This document shows, piece after piece, positions 36,745-46,674 of a DNA stretch of 64,000 nucleotides. The DNA is taken from assembly GCA_964514235.1 (NCBI GenBank), contig CAZEPV010000004.1:77345-141344 (forward strand), in the 5' to 3' direction. The DNA comes from JAAYRQ01 sp035647235. GTDB taxonomy: Bacteria > Bacillota > Syntrophomonadia > Syntrophomonadales > Syntrophomonadaceae. The notes under the pieces were generated by a model. It ran no database searches. It saw only the letters and a program-made list of their open reading frames with translations, and had not been told where the DNA came from. How positions within the stretch are numbered: the stretch's first letter is position 1; every line of letters begins with the position of its first letter. Made by a program: the position numbers and the translations under genes.

Positions 36745-37296
36745 CTATTTATTAAAAAACATCGGCAATTCCTGCAAATATATTATATCAGACCTTTTGG
36801 CAGCATCTCCTTCAGCTAGAATTGCAATTTTGGCTACTACTTCACCACCAGCCTTATTAATTAGCCTCTCTATAGCAGCTACTGATTCCCCAGTACTTAT
36901 TACATCATCAATAATTACCACCTTTTTTTCCCGTATTTGTGTAACATCATCACCATCGAAGCATACTAACTGAGTCTCTTTAGTAGTAATAGAATTCACC
37001 TTTTCTTCTATAGGATTTTCCATATAGGCCTTGACACCTTTCCTAGCCACAATATAATTCATCCCTAGAATCCTAGATACTTCAAAAGCTAAAGGAATAC
37101 CTTTAGCTTCTGCAGTTACCAAGACATCAAAATTAGGCAATTTATTTATTAATAAAGGGGCGACTTTACATATTAATTCAGTATCACCTAATATTACAAA
37201 ACTCGCTATGCTCACTTCATCATTAATCGGTATAATTGGTAATTCACGAGTGAGACCTGCAATTTCCAAAGTATAAGTCCTAGTCTTTTTAGTCAA
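36745..37296 (-). CDS. Type I phosphoribosyltransferase (adenine/xanthine PRT-like)
   Basis: 183-aa purine phosphoribosyltransferase converting a free base and PRPP to a nucleotide. PRPP loop VVIIDDVISTGESV; TAEAKGIPLAF and ARKGVKAYM match the Apt/Xpt fold. The start is the TTG at 37296 because the upstream GTG overlaps the GAGG ribosome site. It lies 28 bp downstream of a purine-type permease and close to adenine deaminase, so it probably salvages adenine or its deamination product hypoxanthine/xanthine (inference). Confidence 0.82.
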   Translation of the reverse strand: MTKKTRTYTLEIAGLTRELPIIPINDEVSIASFVILGDTELICKVAPLLINKLPNFDVLVTAEAKGIPLAFEVSRILGMNYIVARKGVKAYMENPIEEKVNSITTKETQLVCFDGDDVTQIREKKVVIIDDVISTGESVAAIERLINKAGGEVVAKIAILAEGDAAKRSDIIYLQELPMFFNK

Positions 37297-37324
37297 ATAT
37301 TTCACCTCATTAAATTAAAACAAG

Positions 37325-38410
37325 CTACATTATGAAGCTGGCTAAAACACCTGCTACCATTCCGATAAAAGGATCAGAAATTGCGGTTATAACAAAAGTA
37401 ATAATACCAACCATATTACCATCTTGGACCGCAAAAATTAAGTTATCCGGAATTACTATAATCGCACCTATAATAAATAGATAACCAGCTGTAGCTCCTA
37501 CAGGGATTAATTTCCCCAACTTGGGCAATAACAAAAATAATAAAAGCAGAGCCATAACTGCCATTAATACAACACTTGCGGAAATTGGATGGTCGGCTAC
37601 TGCAGTAATGGATACAATGGGAGCTAGGGGGGCTCCGCCAAATATGGAACTTACCAACTGTGACAAACCAGTCATAACAGTCAACTTATCTACAGAAAAA
37701 CTGGTATTCGCCATTGAGGCTGTAATTGTCCCGTAACTAATATAAGTCCCAATTTGCAAAGCAATCAAGGCAAAAACCGCCTTCCAAATTCGCCAGGAAT
37801 TCATGATGGGCTTTTGCATGATTAGTTGATTTTTAATCTTTTCGCCTATGGTATTACCTTTAAAAGCAGTATTTTCTAATTCTACATCCTTCAAAGAATT
37901 TGGGTCAGCTTTAATCACATTATGTACAATAGTACCAACAATCAAAGAAACAACTACAGTATAAGCCAAGTTCTCGGTAAAAAACCAGACTGGAAGTGCT
38001 GACACAAAAGAGCCTACACCCGCCTTTATGCTATCTCGTGCTATCTCAATACTTGTCTTGACTAATATTACACCAACTCCAGCCAACATCCCAGCTAAAA
38101 TAATTTCCCCTATATAATCTACAATTGCTCCCAATAAACCAAAGACACCTAGAGCTGTCATGACTATTCCGCAAAGAAATATAATAGAAATCCGTTCCCT
38201 GAGATTTTTGCCCATGCTACCAGCTAAAACAATGGTTTCAGCCTGAAAAGAAATAGGAGTTACTAGCCCCCAAAATAGGGCAAGCAAAGCCGCTAGAGCA
38301 AAAGCTATCCCAGTTGGGAATGCTAAAAAACCATAATATAAGGCAATTAGCCCTGAGGCTATTCCATCAGATAAAGCTCCAATAATACTAATTATATCTT
38401 GAATTGTCAT
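37325..38410 (-). CDS. NCS2/AzgA-like permease, probable purine uptake
   Basis: 361 aa, about ten or eleven membrane helices, glycine-rich. The second half contains STSFSVDK-like and QLVSSIFGGAPLAPIVSITAVADHP, a loop resembling the nucleobase-binding region of NCS2/AzgA carriers. Function is inferred from this and from the neighbours (phosphoribosyltransferase, adenine deaminase). The substrate is unproven. Confidence 0.7.
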   Translation of the reverse strand: MTIQDIISIIGALSDGIASGLIALYYGFLAFPTGIAFALAALLALFWGLVTPISFQAETIVLAGSMGKNLRERISIIFLCGIVMTALGVFGLLGAIVDYIGEIILAGMLAGVGVILVKTSIEIARDSIKAGVGSFVSALPVWFFTENLAYTVVVSLIVGTIVHNVIKADPNSLKDVELENTAFKGNTIGEKIKNQLIMQKPIMNSWRIWKAVFALIALQIGTYISYGTITASMANTSFSVDKLTVMTGLSQLVSSIFGGAPLAPIVSITAVADHPISASVVLMAVMALLLLFLLLPKLGKLIPVGATAGYLFIIGAIIVIPDNLIFAVQDGNMVGIITFVITAISDPFIGMVAGVLASFIM

Positions 38411-38494
38411 AAACTCTATCCCTTCTGCGTTTTTTTATATTTTGACTTATTCCTATACAAAATTTAATATTTACAAGATCTGCCCAAGATGTAT

Positions 38495-40240
38495 TTATAA
38501 AAACAAGGGCACAAACTGACCGGAAATAGCATCAACTAAGCCCCGATTAGTTATTTTAAGTTCTGGAATTACTGCACATGTAAGTAGTAAAGATAAATTG
38601 AAAGATGGATTCAGTTGCCTAGAGCCCATATCAGCTAAGTCCTGATGTAATTTTCTAAATTGTCCTTGTAACTCTTTGGGTTCTATATTGCTCAAAATTC
38701 CGGCAACAGGCAATTTAACTACACTTATTACTTGTCCATCAACCGCAAATACGAGACCACCCTGCATTTCCCTAACTTGGTTAACGACTAGTGCCATATC
38801 TTCATCATTGGTACCTACTACAACCAGATTCATGCTATCTTGTCCTACACTTCCACCAAAAGCACCCTTTTTCAAGCCAAATCCCCGTACTATGCCTGCA
38901 GCATGATTGCCCTTTTCCCGATAGCGGTCAAAAACTGCTACTTTAAGCAGGTCTTTACTAGTGTCAATCTGAAGTTTGCCACCTTCAACTAACATAGTTT
39001 CATGTTCCTCTTCAGCTATTACTGTACCATCTAGCAAGGACATAACCCTTACCTGAACCTCACCCTCTTTAATAGGGGCTTCTATTGCAAAGACACTTGC
39101 TTCAACTTCACCCAAGCTAATAGTGTTTAAAACCCCAGCAGGGTGGAAATAAGTTCCGATTTCTACATCCGGGTCAAATTCTTGGCCATCTACAAAAACT
39201 GCAGATACTGCAAAATCTTTTAAATCCCCAACTATCACCATATCCGCTGCCCTCCCTGGAGCAATGGCACCCATCATGTGGTCAAAGCCATAAGCCCGTG
39301 CTACATTAATAGTAGCCATTTGCACAGCAGTTATGGGGTCTACACCTTCGCTTACTATAGCTTGCAAAGCCCAATTCATATGGCCTTTTTCTATTAAATC
39401 ATCTATAAACAAACAGCCATCAGTTGAAAGAAGCACATTACTTGTATCGGCTAGAGCATCTATGAAATCACCAGCTCTAACTGGTTCCTCCAAGGAACCC
39501 CTGCGTAAAATTACCTTCATGCCTAAACGGTATTTCTCCAGCATTTCTTCCAAGGAAATAGATTCATGGTCGCTTAGGATGCCATTGGCAATATAAGCTT
39601 GTAAATCATTACCCACAAGTCCAGGGGCATGGCCATCAATACGCAAGCCCTTTTCCCTAGCCCAGGCCAGAATAGATAACAAGACTTCTTCCCTATCCAA
39701 AACCCGATTAAAGTCCATAGTTTCCGCAATACCCCAAGTGCTAGGCAGATTCATGGCTTCTTTAACATCTGCTAGAGTCATATTAGCACCAGCTTCTTCG
39801 AGTTTGGGGGTACCTGGAACACATGGGGGTATCATGAGAAATGCTTTTAAAGGTGTTTGTGCTATTTCCCTAGCAAAGCTATGCATACAATTTATCCCCG
39901 CATTGCATACATCGTGCATATCTAGGATAGCAGCAGTAGTGCCATGCCCCAAAACAGTTTTGGCATAAGGTATAGGGGTCATAAAAGACATCTCAATATG
40001 TGAGTGGGCATCAATTAAGCCCGGAATTAAATAGTGCCCTTTAGCATCATAAACCTTTTTAGCAGTCCGATTTAAGTCGTCTAGACCTAGCCAGGCAATT
40101 TTCCCCTCCGCTACCGCCACATCCAATTCTTCAATTTCTTTAGTAAAAACATTTACTACCTGGGCCTTTTTAATAATTAGATCAGCTTCAGCTTTACCCT
40201 GAGCTACATCCATTACCTTTTTAATTTTGGATATTTGCAA
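38495..40240 (-). CDS. ade: Adenine deaminase
   Basis: Amidohydrolase converting adenine to hypoxanthine and ammonia, 581 aa. Metal-binding GLIDAHSHIEMS near residue 75, HAPGLVGNDLQAYI, and FRKL..DL...GSRQLNPSFNLSLL near the C-terminus are typical of Ade/YerA. The start is TTG, 9 nt behind GGAGG. No purine riboswitch motif was found in the leader. First gene of the salvage set with the permease and phosphoribosyltransferase. Confidence 0.93.
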   Translation of the reverse strand: MQISKIKKVMDVAQGKAEADLIIKKAQVVNVFTKEIEELDVAVAEGKIAWLGLDDLNRTAKKVYDAKGHYLIPGLIDAHSHIEMSFMTPIPYAKTVLGHGTTAAILDMHDVCNAGINCMHSFAREIAQTPLKAFLMIPPCVPGTPKLEEAGANMTLADVKEAMNLPSTWGIAETMDFNRVLDREEVLLSILAWAREKGLRIDGHAPGLVGNDLQAYIANGILSDHESISLEEMLEKYRLGMKVILRRGSLEEPVRAGDFIDALADTSNVLLSTDGCLFIDDLIEKGHMNWALQAIVSEGVDPITAVQMATINVARAYGFDHMMGAIAPGRAADMVIVGDLKDFAVSAVFVDGQEFDPDVEIGTYFHPAGVLNTISLGEVEASVFAIEAPIKEGEVQVRVMSLLDGTVIAEEEHETMLVEGGKLQIDTSKDLLKVAVFDRYREKGNHAAGIVRGFGLKKGAFGGSVGQDSMNLVVVGTNDEDMALVVNQVREMQGGLVFAVDGQVISVVKLPVAGILSNIEPKELQGQFRKLHQDLADMGSRQLNPSFNLSLLLTCAVIPELKITNRGLVDAISGQFVPLFL

Positions 40241-40404
40241 AATACTACCTCCACATCTTAAAATACAACTAACTCATTGACTACCAATATTCTATATTTT
40301 AATACAAAAAACTAATTATTATAAGATATAATTCTAATATTTAAACAATTAAAGATTAAAGCCTTCCTTTATTAACTTTCCCATATTTTTTGCAAAGCAA
40401 ACTA

Positions 40405-40429
40405 GCCTTGGGCTATATGGAGCCCTGGC
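40405..40429. other. Hairpin upstream of ade / SEC-C gene
   Basis: GGGCT (40410-40414) with AGCCC (40421-40425), extended by GCC/GGC. It lies in the 264-bp gap between divergent genes and has no T-run. Role unknown. Confidence 0.35.
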
Positions 40430-40504
40430 CTTGTTAAAAATAGCTTACTTATGCTAATCTAGACATGGGAATTTTAAAGTATGTGTACGGTGTGGAGGTG
40501 TAGA

Positions 40505-41749
40505 ATGTCTAAAATAGGTAGAAATGAACCCTGTCCATGTGGGAGTGGGAAAAAGTATAAAAAGTGTTGTTTGTCCATAGATACTATAGTTAATGCAAAT
40601 GATACTTTATTCAACCGCTATAATAATTTACTTACCCTAGTAAAATTAAAATTGGAAGAAGCATACGCCAAAGAAATCAAGCAAGTCCGCAAGGAAGCTA
40701 GACAGCTTTTCCTACAATATAGCACTAGCAATAAACTGCTTACTGAACATGAAAGTCTTTTTTCTGATTGGTTGTGGTTTGATAAGACCGATAGTGATGA
40801 TGATACCTTAGGTTTTCATTATTTACAGGTTAATTCTCCCCATATTAATCCCATGCTAAGTGCGGCTCTAACTGCCCTATCGGTATCCTATTTATCAATT
40901 TACGAAATTTTGGGCATGGAAGATGAGTTTTTATTGGTTAAAGATATATTTAATAATTATCAGGCAAAGGTCCTGGTTGGAGAACCTTATACCCCGAAAA
41001 ATAAATCACTTTTATTAGGCCGACTGATACTGCTGCCCGAAGGTCATGTTTTTTCAGGTATAGTCTTAATAATGGAAGATACAGACCACCGCAGAGAGTT
41101 CTTAAATAGCCATTTTGAATATATAAAGGATGCTACTAAGGAAACCATCCCTAACATTCTGAAATTTAGGGGGAATATGCTTTTCGGTTTATTTGACCAT
41201 GCTTATCATAAAATAATGATAAACCTCAACGATATAAGGTATGCCCCCATTAATAAAGAAAATTATAATTTGCTGAGTGAAGGGCTAAATAATAATGAAA
41301 ATTTCAAACACTTGTATGATGTTGCTGCTTATCAATGGTTTGCACCCCTCAACAGTAATAAGGGTTATGTAAAAATAGCTCTTGCTAAGGAAAATATAAT
41401 TATCTGTGCAGATGTAATGGAAGATATTGATTATCTTCAGGAGACAATAGATTCTATAATACCGAATTTAGTTTTTACCATTATTGGCAGCACTTTTATA
41501 AGGCAGACTCCAGAATCCGAAGTATTTGGGATATGGTTTACAGCTATAAAAGACCAAGAAGCTGATAAATGGCTTAAAACACCCATGCGGGATTTGAAAA
41601 ATAAAACACCCTTGGAAATTCTAGCAGAAAAAGAAGGAAAAAATCTTTTATTAAGTATTTTAAACACCTTGGAGAATACCGATAACACCAAAGAACAAAA
41701 CGATTTTTTGGCCTATGTTAAAGCCAGGATAAATATATTTTTAACATAA
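40505..41749 (+). CDS. SEC-C zinc-motif protein, paralogue of the 959-aa protein
   Basis: 414 aa. The N-terminus is a SEC-C zinc motif (RNEPCPCGSGKKYKKCC), as in SecA tails. The rest is helical and not recognised. Residues ~39-390 are co-linear with residues ~42-393 of the protein encoded at 50309-53188: YNNL, SYLSIYEI, a GRLILL segment and a final WLKTP...LKNKTPLE...LLLSILNTLE module occur in the same order at nearly equal spacing. That final module vaguely recalls the C-terminal region of MbcA/ParS-type antitoxins. The ATG at 40505 is preceded by GGAGGTG. Function unknown. Confidence 0.8.
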   Translation: MSKIGRNEPCPCGSGKKYKKCCLSIDTIVNANDTLFNRYNNLLTLVKLKLEEAYAKEIKQVRKEARQLFLQYSTSNKLLTEHESLFSDWLWFDKTDSDDDTLGFHYLQVNSPHINPMLSAALTALSVSYLSIYEILGMEDEFLLVKDIFNNYQAKVLVGEPYTPKNKSLLLGRLILLPEGHVFSGIVLIMEDTDHRREFLNSHFEYIKDATKETIPNILKFRGNMLFGLFDHAYHKIMINLNDIRYAPINKENYNLLSEGLNNNENFKHLYDVAAYQWFAPLNSNKGYVKIALAKENIIICADVMEDIDYLQETIDSIIPNLVFTIIGSTFIRQTPESEVFGIWFTAIKDQEADKWLKTPMRDLKNKTPLEILAEKEGKNLLLSILNTLENTDNTKEQNDFLAYVKARINIFLT

Positions 41750-41753
41750 AATT

Positions 41754-41779
41754 AAAGGAAGCTTAAAAGCTTCCTTTTT
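41754..41779. terminator. Bidirectional terminator
   Basis: AAAGGAAGCTT (41754-41764) and AAGCTTCCTTT (41767-41777) followed by Ts, between the SEC-C gene and convergent engB. Confidence 0.85.
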
Positions 41780-41791
41780 CGTCATTGTCTC

Positions 41792-42376
41792 TTATGTCAA
41801 TATTTCCTCTAAAGCCTTATGTAGATCGGCTACGCCTAGGCCCGTTTCCGCTGAAAAGAGTATAGGTTCTATGCCTTTTTCCATTTCCAGACCTTTCCTT
41901 ATAATATTTAAATGCTTAGCGTAGGCACCCCGTGATATTTTATCTGCCTTAGTTGCAACTATTAAAATAGGTAATTCCACATTTATAAGCCAATTCTTCA
42001 TTAGAACATCATTTTCAGTAGGTGGATGCCTCACATCTATTAAATGTATAATCCCCCTTAATTGTTCACGTTTACTTAAATAGCCTTCTATCATTTTCCC
42101 CCATTTGGCTTGTTCACTTTTAGATACCTTGGCATAGCCATAACCAGGTAAATCTACGAAATACCAATTATCATTAATCAAATAGTAGTTTATAGTCCTA
42201 GTTTTACCTGGTGTCGAACTAGATTTGGCTAATTTCTTACGAATTAACACTTTGTTAATTAAAGATGATTTCCCCACATTTGAACGCCCCACCAGGGCGA
42301 TCTCGGGCAAATTATCTTGGGGTAACTGTTCGAAATTTACAAATGAACCTATAAATTTCGCTTGTTTAATAATAAT
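41792..42376 (-). CDS. engB: EngB/YsxC ribosome-assembly GTPase, probable AUU start
   Basis: Essential GTPase of 50S assembly, about 194 aa: GRSNVGKSSLI, the switch region TPGKTRTINYY, DLPGYGYA, TKADK. The first TTG (42310) would start at PEIALVG and remove the family's N-terminal strand. The frame is open upstream and reads KQAKFIGSFVNFEQLPQDN, as expected for EngB. The best-placed start-like codon is ATT at 42376, 7 nt behind GGGGG; an ATA at 42382 is too close. It follows lon by about 20 bp. Confidence 0.9.
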   Translation of the reverse strand: MIIKQAKFIGSFVNFEQLPQDNLPEIALVGRSNVGKSSLINKVLIRKKLAKSSSTPGKTRTINYYLINDNWYFVDLPGYGYAKVSKSEQAKWGKMIEGYLSKREQLRGIIHLIDVRHPPTENDVLMKNWLINVELPILIVATKADKISRGAYAKHLNIIRKGLEMEKGIEPILFSAETGLGVADLHKALEEILT

Positions 42377-42395
42377 TTTTATTCCCCCACTAACC

Positions 42396-44723
42396 TTAAT
42401 TTAATTTATTTAAATTAACTTCTAAAACCTCGTCCATATGGCTAACTAACACGAATTCCATTTTGCGTTTAATATTAGCAGGAATTTCGGATAAGTCTTT
42501 CTCATTTTCCATAGGTAGAATAACTGTATCTATGCCAGCTCGATTAGCTGCTAATACTTTCTCTTTAACCCCACCTATAGGCAGAACTCTACCCCTTAGG
42601 GTAATTTCGCCAGTCATGGCCACATTACTTTTCACTGTAGCCTCTGTCATAGCTGAAGCTAGAGCAGTAGCTATAGTTATGCCAGCCGATGGGCCGTCTT
42701 TGGGGATAGCCCCTTCTGGCACATGAACATGTATATCATAATTTTCCTTAACATCTTCATCTATATTTAGATCTTCCGCTCGAGACCTGACATAAGTGAG
42801 TGCAGCTTGGGCAGATTCCTTCATAACATCGCCTAGTTTACCTGTTAGAGTAAGTTTGCCCTTTCCTTTCAGAAGAGCTACTTCGATGGAAAGTATATCC
42901 CCACCAGTTTCTGTCCAGGCTAGACCAGTAGCTACCCCAATTTGGTCGTCCTGCTCCCTAATGCCAAACCTATATCTCTCGATTCCTAATAATCTATTTA
43001 TACTATTGGCAGTTACATTAACTGAAACATCTCGGTCCTCGACTACTTGCCTGGCTACTTTACGGCAAATCGAAGCTATTTCTCGTTCTAAGTTCCTAAC
43101 TCCAGCCTCCCTAGTATATTGGCGAATTATTTTTCTTATAGCCCCTTCACTAAAGGAAATGTGGTTTTCTTTTAAGCCATGTTCCTTAATTTGCTTAGGA
43201 ACTAGGAAATCCCGAGCTATATGCACCTTATCTTCCTCAGTGTAGCTACTCAGATCAATTACTTCCATTCTATCTAAAAGCGGTCTAGGAATATTGTGTA
43301 CAGAGTTAGCAGTAGTAATAAACATTACTTTAGACAAATCAAAAGGAATTTCTAAATAATGATCGCTAAAAGTGCTATTTTGTTCTGGATCCAATACCTC
43401 CAGCAAGGCTGATGCTGGATCCCCTCTGAAATCAGTGGTTAATTTGTCGATTTCGTCTAAGAGAAAGACAGGGTTTCTGGAACCAGCTTGTTTTATGTTT
43501 TGTAAAATACGTCCTGGCATAGAACCGACATAAGTTCTACGATGTCCTCTAATTTCAGCTTCATCACGTACCCCACCCAAAGACATACGTACAAACTTGC
43601 GGCCTAAAGAATTTGCTACTGATTTACCCAAAGAAGTTTTCCCCACCCCAGGCGGTCCCACTAGACATAGAATCGGCCCCTTCATTTTTTTAGCCAATTT
43701 TCTTATAGCCAGGTATTCAATAATTCTTTCCTTAGGCTTTTCCAAACCATAATGGTCCTTATCTAATATGGCTTCGGCTGCATTAAGATCCAATCTGTCT
43801 CGGGTTTCCACTGACCAAGGCAAGGATATAATCCAATCTAAATAATTTCTTACTACCACCGCTTCAGCTACCATGGGCGGCATTTTTTCCAACCGCTCCA
43901 ATTCCTTAAAAGCTTTTTCGTGCGCTTCCTTAGGTAATTTAGCTTTAGCAATTTTTTCTTTTATTTCCTCAACTTCATTTTGGCCATCATCCCTATCACC
44001 TAGTTCATTTTGGATAGCTTTCATCTGTTCACGTAAATAATATTCTTTTTGGGTTTTTTCCATCTGTTTACGAACCCGAATATTAATTTTGCGTTCTAGC
44101 TCCAAAACTTCCATTTCCTTAGCCAAAATTTCGCAAACTAATTCTAATCTTTCCCTTACATCATAAGCTTCCAATATCTGCTGTTTTTCGGTTATTTTTA
44201 AATTCAAATGAGATGCAACAACATCTGATAAGCGGCCTGCTTCTTCGATAGCCACAACCGATACTACAGTTTCAGGTGGAATCTTTTTGCTCATTCTCAC
44301 ATACTGTTCAAATTGCGATATTAAGGTACGCATAAGGGCCTCGGTTTCCGAAGTCTTGACATCGTCTTCCTCATTATATTCCCTAACTTTAACTTCGACA
44401 TAAGGTTCATTAGATGTATATTCTATAGTTTCGGCCCTATAAAGGCCCTCCACTAATACTCGCATAGTGCCACCAGGCATTTTTAGAATTTGTCTAATTT
44501 CAGCTACCGTCCCAATATTAAAAATATCATTTGTTTCTGGTTCATCGGTTTGGGCTTCTTTCTGGGTAGCTAAAAAGATTTCTTTATCTTCCAACATCGC
44601 TTCTTCAATAGCGTTAATAGACTTTTTTCGACCAACATCTAAGTGAATAACTGTGTATGGGAAAACCATAACACCGCGTAAAGGTAACATTGGTAAAGTT
44701 TTTAGTTCATCTGTCCTTTGCAA
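42396..44723 (-). CDS. lon: ATP-dependent protease LonA
   Basis: Cytoplasmic AAA+ serine protease degrading misfolded and regulatory proteins, 775 aa. N-terminal LON domain (LPMLPLRGVMVFP), coiled coil, AAA+ module (GPPGVGKTSLG, FLLDEIDK) and protease domain with the catalytic Ser in DGPSAGIT and the Lys in GVKEKVLAA. The TTG at 44723, 8 nt behind GGGAGG, is the likely start; a GTG three codons earlier overlaps the ribosome site. Between lonB and engB. Confidence 0.96.
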   Translation of the reverse strand: MQRTDELKTLPMLPLRGVMVFPYTVIHLDVGRKKSINAIEEAMLEDKEIFLATQKEAQTDEPETNDIFNIGTVAEIRQILKMPGGTMRVLVEGLYRAETIEYTSNEPYVEVKVREYNEEDDVKTSETEALMRTLISQFEQYVRMSKKIPPETVVSVVAIEEAGRLSDVVASHLNLKITEKQQILEAYDVRERLELVCEILAKEMEVLELERKINIRVRKQMEKTQKEYYLREQMKAIQNELGDRDDGQNEVEEIKEKIAKAKLPKEAHEKAFKELERLEKMPPMVAEAVVVRNYLDWIISLPWSVETRDRLDLNAAEAILDKDHYGLEKPKERIIEYLAIRKLAKKMKGPILCLVGPPGVGKTSLGKSVANSLGRKFVRMSLGGVRDEAEIRGHRRTYVGSMPGRILQNIKQAGSRNPVFLLDEIDKLTTDFRGDPASALLEVLDPEQNSTFSDHYLEIPFDLSKVMFITTANSVHNIPRPLLDRMEVIDLSSYTEEDKVHIARDFLVPKQIKEHGLKENHISFSEGAIRKIIRQYTREAGVRNLEREIASICRKVARQVVEDRDVSVNVTANSINRLLGIERYRFGIREQDDQIGVATGLAWTETGGDILSIEVALLKGKGKLTLTGKLGDVMKESAQAALTYVRSRAEDLNIDEDVKENYDIHVHVPEGAIPKDGPSAGITIATALASAMTEATVKSNVAMTGEITLRGRVLPIGGVKEKVLAANRAGIDTVILPMENEKDLSEIPANIKRKMEFVLVSHMDEVLEVNLNKLN

Positions 44724-44920
44724 TTTCGACACCTCCCAAGCAAATATATTTTACTATAAGTAGTCAATTTGAGCAATGATAGGCATATCGACTTATATAG
44801 TTTCTTTATTCATATTAACAACTTGCCCCATATAATCTTATACTGCTTGGGATAGTAAAATAAAGGGCAATTCTTAGCCAATTTATATTTTAAAATTCAT
44901 ATTACCCCCATTTCATCCCC

Positions 44921-46549
44921 TTAATTCGGAAATGAATGTTCAAATACCTCATCTAATTCTTGCACTGGAATCACCTTTATTCCAGGAAAACTAGCAAAAA
45001 TGTTTAACCAGTTGTCTCGGGGAATAAAGACTTTTTTTATCCCTGCCTTCCGCGCTGCCTCCACCTTACTCATCACTCCACCAACTGGCTTAATTTTGCC
45101 TTGTACAGATATTTCCCCAGTCATAGCTAATAAATTATTTACAGGTATCTTTTTGATAGATGAATAAATAGAAGTAGCTATACTTACTCCAGCCGAAGGG
45201 CCGTCTATGGGAATACCCCCAGGGAAATTCAAGTGTATATCAAAATCTTTAATATTGAGATCATAATTAGCCCTAAGCACGGTTAAAACGTTTTCCACTG
45301 CCCCTTTAGCCATACTTTTACGGGTATATTTCCTATCTTGTCCCCCCACTTGCTCTTCCTCAATAACTCCAGTAACTATCCAATTTCCCTTACCTTTAGC
45401 TACTGGTATAGTAGTAGTTTCTATTTCTATTAGAGTCCCAGTGTTAGGTCCATACACAGCTAACCCATTTACTATACCAATACTAGGTTTATCTTTAGGC
45501 TTTATTTCCAGGCGGGGAGAAAATCGTCCATTATTTAAAACCTTTTCTACTATATCCAGAGTAATATGATTAGTGTTTTCCATCTGAGCAATACCAGCCG
45601 ACAATTGCACAATATTGACAGCTTCCCTACCATTATTAGCATAGCGACTTATTTCTACCAATGCATTATTATCTATAGGAAAATTAATCTTTCTGACTGC
45701 ATTATCCACAATCGTAGCAATATCGTCCTTTTCCAGGGGCTTAAAGAATATCTCCATACATCTTGACCTTAATGCTTGGGGAAGTTCCTCAGGCATACGG
45801 GTAGTCGCACCTACTAACCTAAAATCTGCAGGTAAGCCATTATTAAATATATCATGAATATGTGCTGGAATACCTTTGTCGCCCTCACTGTAATAGGCAC
45901 TTTCCAGAATAACTTTGCGATCCTCTAATACCTTTAACAGTTTATTCATTTGTAAGGGGTGAAGTTCGCCAATCTCATCGATAAATAAAATGCCCCCATG
46001 TGCCTTAGTAACGGCTCCAGGTTTAGGTTGAGGGATGCCAGCACTGCCCATTGAACCTGCCCCTTGATAAATGGGATCATGTACGGAACCAAGTAGTGGA
46101 TCTGCTATATTCCTTTCATCAAATCTACTTATAGTAGCATCTACCTCCACAAACTTGGCCTCATTGCTAAAAGGGGATAAAGTGTTTTTTTTAGCTTTTT
46201 CCAAAACCAACCTAGCTGCCGCGGTTTTACCCACACCAGGCGGACCATAAATAATAACGTGTTGGGGGTTAGGACCACATAAGGCCGATTTTAGAATGGA
46301 AATACCATCATATTGTCCGATTACGTCGCCCAAGTCAGATGGCTTTGTTATACTAGATAGTGGCTCAGATAGGCTTATACTTCTCATCTGTTTTAGTTTT
46401 CTACTTTCCTTTTCCGCCTCTTTAAAAACAATAGTCTTTTTACTTTGTTGGCTTTTGAGAAGATTCCAAAAATACAGTCCGATTACAACCGCGAAAAATA
46501 ATTGAACCAAATACAAGATCCCAGCATATTCCATAAAAAACTGATTCAT
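44921..46549 (-). CDS. lonB: ATP-dependent protease LonB (membrane-anchored, sporulation type)
   Basis: 542 aa. An N-terminal membrane segment (residues ~8-27) replaces the LON domain. Then come the AAA+ module (YGPPGVGKTAAA, FIDEIGELHPLQ) and the Lon protease domain with DGPSAGVSIAT and VMSKVEAARKAG. In Bacillus, LonB lies beside lonA and clpX and is made in the forespore. The same order clpX-lonB-lon is seen here. A long 188-bp gap separates it from lon. Confidence 0.93.
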   Translation of the reverse strand: MNQFFMEYAGILYLVQLFFAVVIGLYFWNLLKSQQSKKTIVFKEAEKESRKLKQMRSISLSEPLSSITKPSDLGDVIGQYDGISILKSALCGPNPQHVIIYGPPGVGKTAAARLVLEKAKKNTLSPFSNEAKFVEVDATISRFDERNIADPLLGSVHDPIYQGAGSMGSAGIPQPKPGAVTKAHGGILFIDEIGELHPLQMNKLLKVLEDRKVILESAYYSEGDKGIPAHIHDIFNNGLPADFRLVGATTRMPEELPQALRSRCMEIFFKPLEKDDIATIVDNAVRKINFPIDNNALVEISRYANNGREAVNIVQLSAGIAQMENTNHITLDIVEKVLNNGRFSPRLEIKPKDKPSIGIVNGLAVYGPNTGTLIEIETTTIPVAKGKGNWIVTGVIEEEQVGGQDRKYTRKSMAKGAVENVLTVLRANYDLNIKDFDIHLNFPGGIPIDGPSAGVSIATSIYSSIKKIPVNNLLAMTGEISVQGKIKPVGGVMSKVEAARKAGIKKVFIPRDNWLNIFASFPGIKVIPVQELDEVFEHSFPN

Positions 46550-46626
46550 TCGGTTTTTTCCTTTCCACCAGATTTCTATTATTATTGCCTAAGAAAGCAA
46601 TTTGGATTATAAAAACCGAAAGTAAA

Positions 46627-46650
46627 AAAAGGTAGCTTGCGCTACCTTTT
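46627..46650 (-). terminator. Terminator after clpX
   Basis: AAAAGGTAGC (46627-46636) and GCTACCTTTT (46641-46650), with a T-run on the minus strand after the stem. Confidence 0.85.
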
Positions 46651-46674
46651 CCTTTATTAAAATATAAATGGAAT

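Noticed and set aside
40241..40504. Purine riboswitch upstream of the adenine deaminase gene
   Set aside because: The conserved purine aptamer core sequences are not present on the minus strand.
44724..44920. CtsR or CIRCE heat-shock operator before lon
   Set aside because: Only loose matches; no tandem heptad repeat or CIRCE inverted repeat.
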